Part shown: piece after piece, positions 28,565 through 38,632 of the stretch
How positions within the stretch are numbered: the stretch's first letter is position 1
Layout of the letters: every line of letters starts with the position of its first letter
Assembly (NCBI GenBank): GCA_963731285.1
Contig: CAVSUR010000001.1
Coordinates: 1-64,000, forward strand
DNA length: 64,000 nt
DNA from: CAVSUR01 sp963731285
GTDB taxonomy: Bacteria; Actinomycetota; Actinomycetes; Streptosporangiales; Streptosporangiaceae
Direction: 5' to 3'
Notes under the pieces: model-generated
What the model was told of the DNA's origin: nothing
Databases searched by the model: none
What the model saw: only the letters and a program-made list of their open reading frames with translations
Translations under genes and position numbers: made by a program

Positions 28565-29172
28565 TCACCGCGCCTGCCAGGTACTACCGGGCAGCGCCAG
28601 CGACATAGACAGCGCCGCCTGGTGCGCGGGGCAAGCGGGAGGGTGACAATCTTGCCGGCCTTGCGGGGTGACCACCAGGGTGCGATGGCCGCGTTCGATG
28701 CCCAGCGCCTCGATGTCCGCGCCGGTGGCCTCGGAGACCCGCAACCCGTTAAGCGCCAGTAGCGAGATCAGCGCATGCTCCGCAGGCAGCCCCAGCCCTG
28801 CGGCGACCAGCAGAGCACCGAGCTCATGCGATCCAGGCCAGTGGGGTGCGACTAGTAGCCCAAGCGTGGCGGCGGACATGCGCGGCCGGGAAGTGGTCGG
28901 CGACCGGCACAGCCGGCGGGTGATAGCGGCGCGGGCCCGGCCGCGGGCTTCCAGATCCCGGGCGAAGCACTCGATGTCCGCGTGGCGGGCGCCGAACAGG
29001 CGGACCTGGTGATGCTGGCACCAGCTGGCGTACTGGCGCAGGGTCCAGCTCGTAAGCCTGCCGGGTCAGGCCCGCTATACCCGGCGAGAAATCCGGCTAA
29101 TGTCAGCCGCTCGGTGTTGCTGAACACCGGCGCGACCGGGACGAGGGCAGCGGATGAGATCGTGGCGGCCAT
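28565..29172 (-). pseudogene. Tyrosine recombinase/integrase, frameshifted and truncated
   Basis: Reading across frames gives VFSNTERLTLAGFLAGYSG, then AYELDLRQYASWCQHHQV-like sequence, ADIECFARDLEARGRARA and ALISLLALNGLRVSEATGAD. That is the SAM-like core-binding domain and the first catalytic Arg (NGLRVSE) of a phage/XerC-type integrase. The distal catalytic H-x-x-R and Tyr region is absent. At least two frame changes occur (near 28880 and 29060). It cannot be active and may mark an old integrated element. Confidence 0.72.
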
Positions 29173-29628
29173 CTGGCACCTCCGGGGACTCGGGCTGAGG
29201 CCCCGCAAGCTGGGCCAGCCGAGGCCCCAGCGACACGATGAGACCTTCACCGTAAGCCGACCACCGCGGTAACACCAGGTCACAGTGTCGGTGCACCGCA
29301 ACAGTCAGCTCACGGCACCGGAGCGCTGAATCCTTGCTTCTCTCCGCGGGGCGGACGCCATCGCCGCATTGAGTACAGATCAGCCCCTTGGGGGCGCCTT
29401 CAGCGTCGCCGCGCGGAGCCGTGCGGTACCCACCGGGGCTGATCCCGACGCGGGCTCGCTCGATCGCGGACGCTCCGGCAGTCACCGGGGGGTGCCTAGC
29501 GCGATCACGGTCATGCGCACTCGGCCGTCCCGATAGGCGATCAGCCAGCGACACGTCGAACAACGAGTCGTACCGGTGCGATCAGCCTTGTGTCGCAAGG
29601 TCAGCGGGGACGCAACCGTGACGGCAAC
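29173..29628. other. No gene recognised
   Basis: About 450 bp upstream of the integrase remnant. No supported frame and no repeat seen. Confidence 0.4.
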
Positions 29629-29829
29629 CTATTCGCTGGGGCCCGCGGCCCTGCGTTTGTAAACTGCACGAAAGATGAACCCGATAGCGGCCGCGATGGC
29701 GGCCACCACGATCCCGCCGATGATCGAGGCGACCGCCGAGGCTCCGGTCGCGAAGGCAATGACGAAGTAGATCACTCCGGCGCCGAGGCCCGGGATCACA
29801 ACACTGGTCATGGAGGTATTGATCTTCAT
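29629..29829 (-). CDS. Small membrane protein with two transmembrane segments
   Basis: A 66-aa protein starting MKINTSMTSVVIPGLGAGVI. It has two hydrophobic segments, GLGAGVIYFVIAFATGASAV and IGGIVVAAIAAAIGFIFRAV, and a basic tail (YKRRAAGPSE). An excellent GAAGGAG site lies 7-8 bp before the ATG at 29829. The glycine/alanine-rich pattern is common in small actinobacterial proteins of unknown role. It stands alone with about 1.4 kb of non-coding DNA upstream. Confidence 0.75.
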   Translation of the reverse strand: MKINTSMTSVVIPGLGAGVIYFVIAFATGASAVASIIGGIVVAAIAAAIGFIFRAVYKRRAAGPSE

Positions 29830-30454
29830 GGCGTTAGCTCCTTCTGGCTGCGCGCGCTATATAGCCACTGCATGCAGGCTACTGTGCATGATCACTGCAA
29901 AGGGGATGACGGGTCGCGCGTTCACCGGCTCGAACACCAGCACAGTCCGCAACCCGTACGCCGTGCTGGCCGCACGGCTCTCGCCCGCCGAACTCCCCCA
30001 GCCACCCGCGCGCGCCCGCCGAGGCCTCCATGGAGGGGTACCTGCGACGAGCCGACCAGGCGACGCCAGGACGCCCGCGGCTCCGACCCGGGCGCTGCCC
30101 GTCCTGCCACCAGCTCGCCGCGGGCACTGCCCCGGCGCAGCCAAGCACCGACTGCGGTGACCGCCCGCCCACCAGGCACGCCCAGCCCGCCCGGGGATGG
30201 CAGCTCAGCCCGGGCGCGGCCGCCGAGAACGGCCTGCGACACCGGTAGCGGTCAGGCCCCGTGGTCAGTATGAGACGACCGGTCGGTGCGGATCTGCTTG
30301 CCGCGCCTGCCGATCCAGGTTATGACGGCCGCCCTGCCGCAGGTGCCAGCCGATTACCCCATGGGCGAGATCCTCCAAACGCCATCCGTTTTCCTCATCA
30401 CCGTTGGTCACCGCCAAGCGGGCGCCCGACCGGCGAGCCCCAGACAGATCAACG

Positions 30455-30518
30455 TGATACACGGGTGATCATTGCCACTTTTCGCCCTGACGACTGAGTA
30501 ATGATCACCCGTGTATCA
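30455..30518. repeat. 19-bp perfect inverted repeat, 26-bp spacer
   Basis: The left arm TGATACACGGGTGATCATT (30455-30473) is matched exactly by AATGATCACCCGTGTATCA (30500-30518). Each arm itself contains TGATCA. There is no T tract and no adjacent gene end, so a plain terminator is not the best reading. Ends of a lost element, a protein-binding site or a recombination site are alternatives. Confidence 0.85.
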
Positions 30519-30702
30519 GCGCGTTATACGGCCCGGAGGGCTCGGTGATCTTCGATCACCCGCATAACGCCGACTCGGCGCGCATCACATTCCTGCCGGT
30601 CGGTTGCCTGGCGGCACCTCCGATTACCCAGTTATGTGCCTGCGTTATGTGTCTGGCTGGGCTCCGGATCTGGCCATCGGGCTTGGCGCGGACGACGATC
30701 TT

Positions 30703-30958
30703 ACCCGAGTTGGGCCACGGCGTAGCACTTATTGATCTTCCGGTTCGCTGACCTGCGGGTTTGCTGCTTTGCGGTGCCAAACTGCGCACTAATTCCTGGT
30801 TGAAGATGGGGTCGCATCCGAGGTCGCGCATGCGGCGTGCGCCCACTGAGGATAACGAAGGTGCAGGTCAGATCTTCCCTTAGCGCAGGTCGCGCGGCGT
30901 CGGGCTTCTCAACTGTCCATCGCCGCCGACGTGCGCACTAATGTGGCCCAACTCGGGT
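30703..30958. repeat. 16-bp inverted pair about 240 bp apart
   Basis: ACCCGAGTTGGGCCAC (30703-30718) recurs in reverse complement at 30943-30958, directly after the second copy of TGCGCACTAAT. The arrangement could be the two ends of a small non-autonomous element of about 256 bp. No target duplication was recognised. Confidence 0.6.
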
Positions 30959-31203
30959 CTTATGCTCCGCCGCCGGTGATCAGCTGATCCAGGGCGCCGT
31001 TCAGGGCCATGTGGCAATCGGCGATCAGTCACGCCGCCGGCGGCAGCTTCTGCCCAGCCAGCCGGGCCAGTCCCGGGCTCCTGCACAGCTCGTGCTGGCG
31101 GGTCCGGCCACGGCGAGCGCGGCATGGACCATACCCCCTATACACGGGCGTGGGCCTGATTCCATTTACGGGTAGTCGAGGGATGGGCCACCGGAGGGGG
31201 GCC

Positions 31204-31735
31204 ATGGAGCCGCCGTCACCGCGAGATGCCGTGGTTCAGGCTGCGTGGGCTGCTCACCGCCCCTACCTGCTGGCGGTCGCCGCGGGGATGGTGAAGCGGC
31301 ACGACGACGCGGAGGACGTGTACAGGAGGCGTTCGCCCGCCTGGCGGCTTCCGGTGCCATCGAGGACGTGCGGGGATGGCTGGGTGGTGGTCACCCGCCG
31401 GCTGTGCCTCGACCGGCTTGACCTGGCGGAGAGCAGGCGTACAACCGCCACTGCCGAACCACACGAGGCGCCTCGGGGCGTCCCGGACCTGGCGGACCGC
31501 ATGCTGGTCCACGACGAGGTGCGCCAGGCGCCGTCGGTCGTGATCGACCGGCTCTCGCCCACGGAGCGGACCTCGTTCATCCTCCACGACATCTTCGGCT
31601 TCCCCTCGACGCCGTGGCCGGGCTCGTCGAGCACCCCAGCGGCGTGCCGGCAGCTGGCCCGACGCGCTCGCCCGTCGGTCGCGACCGGCTCCTCCCACGC
31701 CGAGCTCGCGCGGCTGGAGGTATCACGTTCGGGTT
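31204..31735 (+). pseudogene. SigJ/ECF41-like sigma factor, multiple frameshifts
   Basis: The start MEPPSPRDAVVQAAWAAHRP (GGAGGGGGG site before ATG 31204) continues as YLLAVAAGMVKRHDDAEDV, the sigma-2 region. The next part appears in another frame (VQEAFARLAASGAIEDVRGW), then returns with VVVTRRLCLDRL and ERTSFILHDIFGFP of sigma-4, after which frames change again. At least three indels are needed to restore it. The C-terminal SnoaL-like domain of ECF41 factors is missing or unreadable. It is dead by any reading. Confidence 0.72.
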
Positions 31736-32034
31736 CTATGAATGGCGGAAAGCGCCGGAATCGGCAAGAGCGAAAAGGCGCGGGGAACTCGGCTTGATGG
31801 TGCAGAGTGGTTCTGGCTTAACCAATACCTGCCCGAGGTCCTCGACACCGAGGCGCACCAGTCCCGTCCCCCGGAGACGCTGTCCGACGGGCTTGGCGGA
31901 CCGGTCGCCGCCCAGCGGTCCGCCGGGACGACGGTGCTGGTCGAGCCGTCCAGCCACTTTTCCGGTCATCGCCGGGCCTGCGTCGCCGACCGGACGGCAA
32001 CTGGATCGTGGTCGCGAGCAAAGAGGCCGGGTGC
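31736..32034. other. Decayed interval, possible methyltransferase remnant
   Basis: The plus strand holds WFWLNQYLPEVLDTEAHQSR and PPETLSDGLGG, which resembles a segment of a class I methyltransferase (LPEVL, then LADALGG). No start, SAM motif or stop context supports a gene. It is treated as a doubtful remnant downstream of the permease stop on the opposite strand. Confidence 0.2.
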
Positions 32035-33265
32035 TCATGCGGTGCGGAGTGCTTCGGTTGGGGACAGGCGGGCGGCGCGCATCGCGGGGTAGAGGCCGGC
32101 GATGACGCCGATGGCCAGGGCGGCGGTGATGCCGCCGTAGAGGGCCTGCGGCGGGATGAGCAGCGAGCTGTGCTGGGTGAGGGCGTAGGCCGACGTGGCT
32201 GCAGTGCCGATCACGGTGCCCGCAAGACCGCCCAGGGTGGACAGGAGAAAGGCCTCGGTGAGGAACTGCTCGGCGATGTGGCGGCGGGTGGCGCCCAGGG
32301 CTCGGCGCAGGCCGATTTCCGGGCGGCGCTCCAGGACGGAGATGACCATGACGTTGGCGATGCCGACGCCGCCGACGAGCAGTGCGATGGCTCCCAGGCC
32401 AAGGAACAGGCCGTTGTAGGCGCCCTTGGCGGCGATCTCGGCCTGCAGGATCTCAGTGGGGTAGGACACCGCCGCGTCGGAGGGGTTCTGCGGGTCTACG
32501 GTGGCGGGCAGCACCGCGGCTACGGCGCTGACCTGGGCGGGGTCAGCGCGGACAAACATCTCGGTGGGATGGCCGTCGAACGCGAAGTACTGCTCGGCGG
32601 CCGGGAACCCGATGAATGCCATCGCGTCCAACGGGGACTGCAGCGGCACGTTGCCCAGGATGCCCACCACGGTGAACCAGTGGCCGCCGATCCACACCTG
32701 GACCGGATAAGCGAGATTGTGGATGCCCAGCAGCGCGGCCGCCTCACTGCCCAGGACCACGGCCGGGTAGCGGGCGGTGGCCGGGTTGAGGAACCTGCCG
32801 TGGGTCATCCGGGCGCCCACGGTGGCCGGCAACGCCGGGCTAGCGGCGGTCACCACGATTCCGCTGGTGTTGATCGCCGGGACATACGGGGAGCGGTACA
32901 CGTTCACCCCGGAGATCTCGCCGATCGACGCGACTGAGGTCACCGGCCCGATCCGCGCTGCCATGCCCTGCGCCGTGGTCGGCAGCTCGGCCTGCTGCCC
33001 CGGTAGGGCCGAGGAGGGCTGCACGGTGGCCAGGTTCCCCAGCGCCCCGAGCTGGGCCAGCAGGCTGGCCTTGGAGGTCTGCGAGATCCCCAGCACCCCG
33101 ACGATGGCCGCGATCCCGATGCTGATCCCCAGCGCCGACAGCGCGGCCCGCGCCCGCCGGCTGCGCAGCCCGAGGCTGCCGACCCGCAGCAGGTCCGGGC
33201 CGGTCAGCCGCGACCCGGCGGCGGTGCTGTTACGAGCCCGCCGGGATGCCACGAGGGGTCGCTGG

Positions 33266-33288
<23 letters not shown>
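32035..33288 (-). CDS. MacB-like ABC transporter permease
   Basis: About 417 aa. The first transmembrane segment (ALGISIGIAAIVGVLGI, about residues 52-68) is followed by a MacB periplasmic-core-like domain and a FtsX domain with three helices (GAIALLVGGVGIANVMVISV, then LGGLAGTVIGTAATSAYALT, then ITAALAIGVIAGLYPAMRAA). It ends in the classic RLSPTEALRTA. The GTG at 33288 overlaps the 3' end of the ATPase gene. It is the last gene of the sigma/lipoprotein/adaptor/ATPase/permease operon and would export a drug, peptide or lipid together with the HlyD-like adaptor. Confidence 0.92.
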
Positions 33289-33995
<707 letters not shown>

Positions 33996-33999
<4 letters not shown>

Positions 34000-35667
34000 G
34001 ATGACGGCACCTCCACCCGCATCCCCGCCGCCAGGCCCGGCGCGGACACCTGCACCATCGTGTCGGAGTACAGCCCCGTGGTGACCCCGACCAGGTGACT
34101 GGCACCGCCGGACACCACATCCACGCCGAACCCGCCTCCCTGCAGCGCCAGCAGCGCGTTGACCGGCACCGCCAGCACGTTATCGGCCCGCTGCGAGGTG
34201 ATGTTCACATTCACCGGCGCCTGATCCAGCGCCACCCCCGGCGGCGCCGAGTCCAGCGAGATGGTGACCGTGACGGCCGGGGAGGAGTTGCTGCCCCCGG
34301 CGCCGCTGCTGCCGGCCGACGAGCACGGTGACTGGCCGGCCGACCCGCTGCTGCTGCTGCTGCTGCCGCTGGCGGTGCCCGTGCCGCCGCCCCGGGCACG
34401 TCGCCATGGCGCCCACGCTTTGCACGTGCCCGCGAACGGTCGAGGTGCCGTCAGGCAGCGTCACCGACACCGCCTCACCCGGCTTCACCAGGTACTCCTG
34501 CGTCACGTCCAGCGAAACGGTCACCACGGGGGTGGTACCGGTCGCCGCAAGCACCGTCCCGCCCCCGCCAGCCCCGCCCCCGCCAGCCCCGCCCCCGGCG
34601 GCGCCGCCGACCGGCGAGCCGACCGTCGGCGTCACCGAGGTGACCCGGATCGGCCCGGGCTCGAACACCACCTCACCCAGCAGGATCTCGCCGGTCGCCT
34701 GCAGGCCTCGCGCCTTCTGCCAGCGTTGCACCGCCGCGGCCGTGGCCGGCGAGTAGTGGCTGCTCTGCGCCAGGCCCTCGCCGTAACCCAGCACTATCAG
34801 GTCCCGGGTCAGCTCGCCGCACGTCCGGGCCGGCGGGCATGCCGACGTAGAACGCCCGGTACGCGGCGACCGGGCCGTACAGCAGCGGCACTGGCTTCCC
34901 GCTGACCGAGTAAACCCGGTGATCCTCCCGGATCACCGTGCCTTCCGCCGGCAGCCAGGTATACGTCGTGCCCGGGCTGACCGCCGTCTCCTGCAACGAC
35001 TCCAGAGTGGCCTGGTCACTTTGCAACTTGACCTGATCTGCCCCGACCTTGCCCTCGGCCTGGTCATCACCGGTCTTCGCGGCCACCTCCGCCGCCGTCA
35101 GCTGCTGCTCGGCCTGGCTCAGCGCCGCCTCGTCCGCGGTGACCTGGTGGGTGTCCGTGCCGCACCCCGATGACGACGCCCCCGCTCCGGCGCAGGCCTT
35201 TTTCTCCGCAGCCTCGATCCGACCTCAGAGTCGGACTTGTCCTTGCTGACGTCCGTCTGATCGGCCGACACCGACTGGCTCCCCGACGCCGATGCATCCG
35301 ACGCCGCCTGCTTATCCGCCGACAGGGCCTGCTCATCCTGGGCCACCGCCTGCTGCATCTGGGCTACCTGCGACGCGCTCGCCCCTGACGGCGCCGACAC
35401 GGTATACGAACCGCCATACCCCAGCGACCCGCCCTCCTGCACCGTGTTGACCAGGTTAGTCCGCACCACCGCCGCCGTCGCGACCGAGCCGCCCCCGCCG
35501 CGCGCCGCCGCGTCGCCGGCGCCGCCAGCCGCCAGCGCCACCCCGGCACCCGCGCCGCCCGCCACCACAGCACCAGCCGCAAACACCACGACCGGCCTCG
35601 ACAGCACCCGCCGGGCCGACAGCACCCGCCGAGCCGACAGCGCCAGCCGGGCCAGGAACTCAGCCAT
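33996..35667 (-). pseudogene. HlyD-like efflux adaptor with peptidoglycan-binding domain, frameshifted
   Basis: The start MAEFLARLALSARRVLSARR leads to a membrane anchor (VVVFAAGAVVAGGAGAGVAL) and a coiled-coil hairpin (VAQMQQAVAQDEQALSADKQ). The frame changes near 35218, and the helix continues (QLTAAEVAAKTGDDQAEGKV). It then changes near 34822 to a PG_binding_1-like unit (HYSPATAAAVQRWQKARGLQ), a Gly-rich linker and a barrel domain (VTQEYLVKPGEAVSVTLPDG). It changes again near 34400 and ends with DNVLAVPVNALLALQGGGFG to VEVPSS. The domain order matches actinobacterial MacA/HlyD-type adaptors. At least three indels are required, so it is broken unless the sequence is faulty. The stop overlaps the ATPase GTG. 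Confidence 0.82.
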
Positions 35668-36376
35668 TAGCGCCCGGCCCGCCGCCCGGGAAGTCCTGCA
35701 CGATCGAGCCCGGCGTAGTGCTCGGGCCGCCCAAGCCCTGCACGCCGACTTTCTCGGCGCACAGCTTCATGGCGTTCTGCAAGGCCGGATTGCCCGGGTT
35801 CAGGTCGCCCCCGTTGGATTGGAAATGGTTCGAGGATTCCTTCAGGTCGGGGAAGTCCGGGATCCCGTTCGCCCGCACGCACGCGGAGAACTTATCCAGC
35901 GTGGCCTGGTCCGGCGTCTTCCCCGAAGCCGACCCGGGGCCCGCTAGCTCCTTGGAAGCATCGTTCAGGAGGGTTGCGCAGTGCACGCCAGGCCCTCCGG
36001 AGGGGTCCTGCCCGTTCGTCCCGTAGATCCCGCCGGGGACCGAAGGCGGCATGGTGATATGGATCACCTTGTTGGCGTCGATCGTCGGGTCGGCCTGGCT
36101 GGGATCGCCGTGGCTGCGCATGCACGCGGCCCACTGGTCTAGCAGCTGGGTCACGTTGCCGTCCGATGCGGAGGCCGCCGAGTTCCTGCCGCCGTTGCTC
36201 GCCGAGCTCGCGGAGCCACTGCCGCTGCTCTGCCCTAGGCTGGCGACGTGCGGGGTGCCGGAGCCGCCGCCGCACGCGACCGTCAGCACAGCGGTGCCCG
36301 CCACGATGCCCAGCAGCCCGGTACGTCGCAACCACATACGCCGCAGTTCCCGGCGTCCGCCGCTAACGTCATCCAT
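35660..36376 (-). CDS. Secreted lipoprotein of the efflux operon
   Basis: A 238-aa lipoprotein. The basic N terminus and hydrophobic segment TGLLGIVAGTAVLTVACGGG form a lipobox ending in VACG. A Ser/Gly-rich spacer is followed by a globular domain with LLDQWAACMRSHGDPSQADP and KFSACVRANGIPDFPDLKES. The repeated CMRSHG / CVRANG-type motifs are typical of an uncharacterised actinobacterial family found next to HlyD/ABC genes. The stop overlaps the adaptor start (about 8 bp). It is presumably the outer partner of the exporter. No enzymatic motif is visible. Confidence 0.85.
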   Translation of the reverse strand: MDDVSGGRRELRRMWLRRTGLLGIVAGTAVLTVACGGGSGTPHVASLGQSSGSGSASSASNGGRNSAASASDGNVTQLLDQWAACMRSHGDPSQADPTIDANKVIHITMPPSVPGGIYGTNGQDPSGGPGVHCATLLNDASKELAGPGSASGKTPDQATLDKFSACVRANGIPDFPDLKESSNHFQSNGGDLNPGNPALQNAMKLCAEKVGVQGLGGPSTTPGSIVQDFPGGGPGANG

Positions 36377-36467
36377 CGTGGCTTCTCCTCACTTATCTCG
36401 ACATTTCCGTCATGCCAATAGCACGATGTCGCCCGCTCTTGCCGCTGATGCGCTGGCCTGGGCGACG

Positions 36468-37559
36468 TCACCCGGATCTCGGCAGCGACCCCGGCAGGGT
36501 CAGCCCCGAACTCGGCCCGGTGACCCGGACGAGCGGTAGCTCGCGAAATCCGCCGGGGATGGGCACGGTGAGCCTGGCCAGGTTCTGCCTGGTCGGCGGG
36601 AGCCAGGTGATGTCCGCCGTCTGCCCCGGGCCTGGCTGGCCGGGGACCGGCCGGGTGATCACGCGCACCGGCAGGTACGTGCGCGGGCTGACCCAGATCG
36701 TCTCGGAGAGCAGGCTGCCCGGGGGGCTGGTCAGCTTGATGGCCTCGATCCCGTCGACGCGCTGCCGGCCAGCCTCGGCCAGCGATCCGTGCGAGACCGC
36801 GTTCCGCAGGAATCCGGGCACAGTCACAGGCGAGCCTGACCGCAGGCCAGGGCCGAGCCCTAGGCGCGACGGGGGCAGCGGAGCCCCTTGGGCCGCTGGA
36901 GCCCCTTGGGCCGCTCCGGCCTGCCGGGCCCATGCCCTCGTCGTGTAGCTGACGACGGTATAGACAGATGAGGCGCCCACGCCTTCGTCATATACGGGAC
37001 GCCCGGCCGCCGAGTACGTCACCGCGCGCCACTGGCTGCCGAAAGACCACTCCTCGGCGGTTGTCCCGCCGCCGGATGTCGCAGCGGCGCGGGTCGTGAC
37101 CGTCATATGCGCGATCTCGCCGGGCTCGGCCGCCCTCAGCGCGCTGTTGACCTGCTTCACCACATAAGCGGTATTGACCGTCGGCGTCTCGGTGCCGCCG
37201 TGCCGGGCACCAGGCATTACGACCGCCACCATGGCCACGGCACCTGCGGCCAGCGCTGCCACTCCGGCCACCGAGCGCAGCACCAGCCGGCGACGGGATG
37301 TCACAGTCCCTCGCGCACGGCCTGTGGTGATGGCCGATCCGAGCTCGCGTCCCCGGCCGACCGTCGTTCCGGCACACCGACCCGGCTCTTCTTCGGACAT
37401 GCTCGTGCCGAGCGCAGCGTAGATGCGTCCGAGCGTGGCGTCATCGTCGACCACGTTGTCCAGCGCGACCAGCACGTCGGCCATGCCACGACCAACGGCG
37501 GCGTCCGCGGCCTCTCTGCTGGCCCGGCCGCCGAAAGGATCCCGCAGCCGCCTGATCAT
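36468..37559 (-). CDS. Membrane partner of the ECF sigma factor (anti-sigma-like)
   Basis: A 363-aa protein whose ATG at 37559 overlaps the sigma stop (ATGA). The N-terminal 85 residues are cytoplasmic (RGMADVLVALDNVVDDDATL), followed by one transmembrane helix (VLRSVAGVAALAAGAVAMVA) and a large extracytoplasmic domain ending in RLTVPIPGGFRELPLVRVTG. The outer domain resembles CU044_5270-type proteins that follow sigma genes. The zinc-binding anti-sigma motif HxxxCxxC is absent, so the anti-sigma role is inferred from gene order and topology. Confidence 0.82.
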   Translation of the reverse strand: MIRRLRDPFGGRASREAADAAVGRGMADVLVALDNVVDDDATLGRIYAALGTSMSEEEPGRCAGTTVGRGRELGSAITTGRARGTVTSRRRLVLRSVAGVAALAAGAVAMVAVVMPGARHGGTETPTVNTAYVVKQVNSALRAAEPGEIAHMTVTTRAAATSGGGTTAEEWSFGSQWRAVTYSAAGRPVYDEGVGASSVYTVVSYTTRAWARQAGAAQGAPAAQGAPLPPSRLGLGPGLRSGSPVTVPGFLRNAVSHGSLAEAGRQRVDGIEAIKLTSPPGSLLSETIWVSPRTYLPVRVITRPVPGQPGPGQTADITWLPPTRQNLARLTVPIPGGFRELPLVRVTGPSSGLTLPGSLPRSG

Positions 37560-38095
37560 CGCCTCTGCTCCTGTCCGTAGAACTTGCCGAGGTTCTTACG
37601 GGCCTTGGCGTAGCTCTGCCTTGCTGACTCCGGGCTGATCCCCAGCTCACGAGCGATCTCGGTGGCGCCGAAGCCATCGATGATCCACGCCATGACCTGG
37701 CGCTGTCTGGGCGGCAGTGCCTGCAGTGCCGCGAGTACCCGCCGGGCTTCTTCGGACAGCTCCACGGCCAAGGCCGTGGATATCGGCATCGGCGCGTCCG
37801 GCAGCGTGGCTTGCGGCGTCTCCCGGCGGGCAGCCTGCCGGGCAGCGGTCAGCTCGTTCACGGCCACGCGCCGGATCCACGCGCGCGGCGCCCGGATCGC
37901 ATCCCAGCTCTCAAAGGCCTTGAAGAACGTGGCCTGCGCGATCTCCGCGGCCTCGTCGCCACCTGCGCCGATTGCCATTACGAACCTGATCAGCTTCTTG
38001 TACTCGGCGCGGAAGAACTGGGCGAACGCGACGTTCCGCAGCTCGTCGGAGCCTGCAGGCAATGCCCCGGCCTCACGGCCGCCAGTCACGGTCAC
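37556..38095 (-). CDS. ECF-type RNA polymerase sigma factor
   Basis: About 179 aa from a GTG at 38095. Region 2 reads FRAEYKKLIRFVMAIGAGGD, then AAEIAQATFFKAFESWDAIR and APRAWIRRVAVNEL. Region 4 reads LPPRQRQVMAWIIDGFGATE, then IARELGISPESARQSYAKAR, a clear HTH. Several GTG codons (38098, 38095, 38089) compete, and GGAGG at about 38102-38106 best fits the one at 38095. It heads the operon sigma, membrane partner, lipoprotein, adaptor, ATPase, permease, and is likely to activate it after envelope stress. Confidence 0.9.
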   Translation of the reverse strand: MTVTGGREAGALPAGSDELRNVAFAQFFRAEYKKLIRFVMAIGAGGDEAAEIAQATFFKAFESWDAIRAPRAWIRRVAVNELTAARQAARRETPQATLPDAPMPISTALAVELSEEARRVLAALQALPPRQRQVMAWIIDGFGATEIARELGISPESARQSYAKARKNLGKFYGQEQRR

Positions 38096-38098
38096 CAC

Positions 38099-38632
38099 TT
38101 TGCCTCCGCATCCGCCCCGCACGGCCGGGGCATGGGAAGCTATCCCGCCGGACGCGACTGCGCCTGCGCGGCAGGGAGGGCCTGGCCGTCAGATGCCAGC
38201 AGGCCCCTGATGCCGTGCCCCTGTACACGAGCCGCCATGCGCCGGACGCCTTCTGGCCCACGGGCCATCGCGCCCCCGCTCGGCTCGGGCAGCACATCTG
38301 TGCCCCACATGGCATCGATCCTCGGCACACAGACCGCATAAACGACTGGTTCCTTACTTGACTCGGGGGACATGCGCTCTCAGCGGCGCGTGTCCCCTTA
38401 ATAGAGCGGCAAGCGGCCCCGAACGTGACCTCGCCTGGAAAACTGCTGTTCCCTTAGCCGCCCGGATCGGTGGATGTCAAGTGGTTCCGCGGGCCCTCTT
38501 GCCCGCTGGCACCTGAGCTATTCCAATGGCGTGCTGACGCCCTTCGGGCTGAGATGGCCCGCCGGTGTCGGCGAGGTGTGATGGGCTAGGCCTGCCGCTT
38601 CCTTCCGGAAGCCGATCTCGAAGGAGACTTTC
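38099..38632. other. Intergenic region, one doubtful small ORF
   Basis: A 77-codon minus-strand frame (38140-38373) beginning MSPESSKEPVVYAVCVPRID has protein-like composition but only a weak ribosome binding site. It would lie just before the sigma gene. The rest contains no recognised gene. A GAAGGAG site at 38621-38627 serves the VOC gene. Confidence 0.3.

Larger units (their letters stand above)
29830..31203. other. Large non-coding interval with inverted repeats
   Basis: No convincing gene in nearly 1.4 kb, which is unusual for such a genome. It contains a 19-bp perfect inverted repeat (30455-30518), a 16-bp inverted pair (30703-30718 and 30943-30958) and an 11-bp direct repeat TGCGCACTAAT (30783-30793 and 30932-30942). 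Short frames here change every 60-100 codons and lack ribosome binding sites. The pattern suggests a decayed mobile element. Confidence 0.5.

Noticed and set aside
34560..34620. GC-rich repeat of CCCGCCCCCGCCAG type as a structural element
   Set aside because: It encodes the Gly-rich linker of the adaptor (GGGAGGGGAGGGG), so the repetition is explained by coding.
35119..35667. Treating the adaptor pieces as four separate small genes
   Set aside because: The pieces follow one another in the exact domain order of a HlyD-like adaptor and need only single indels to join. None has its own ribosome binding site.
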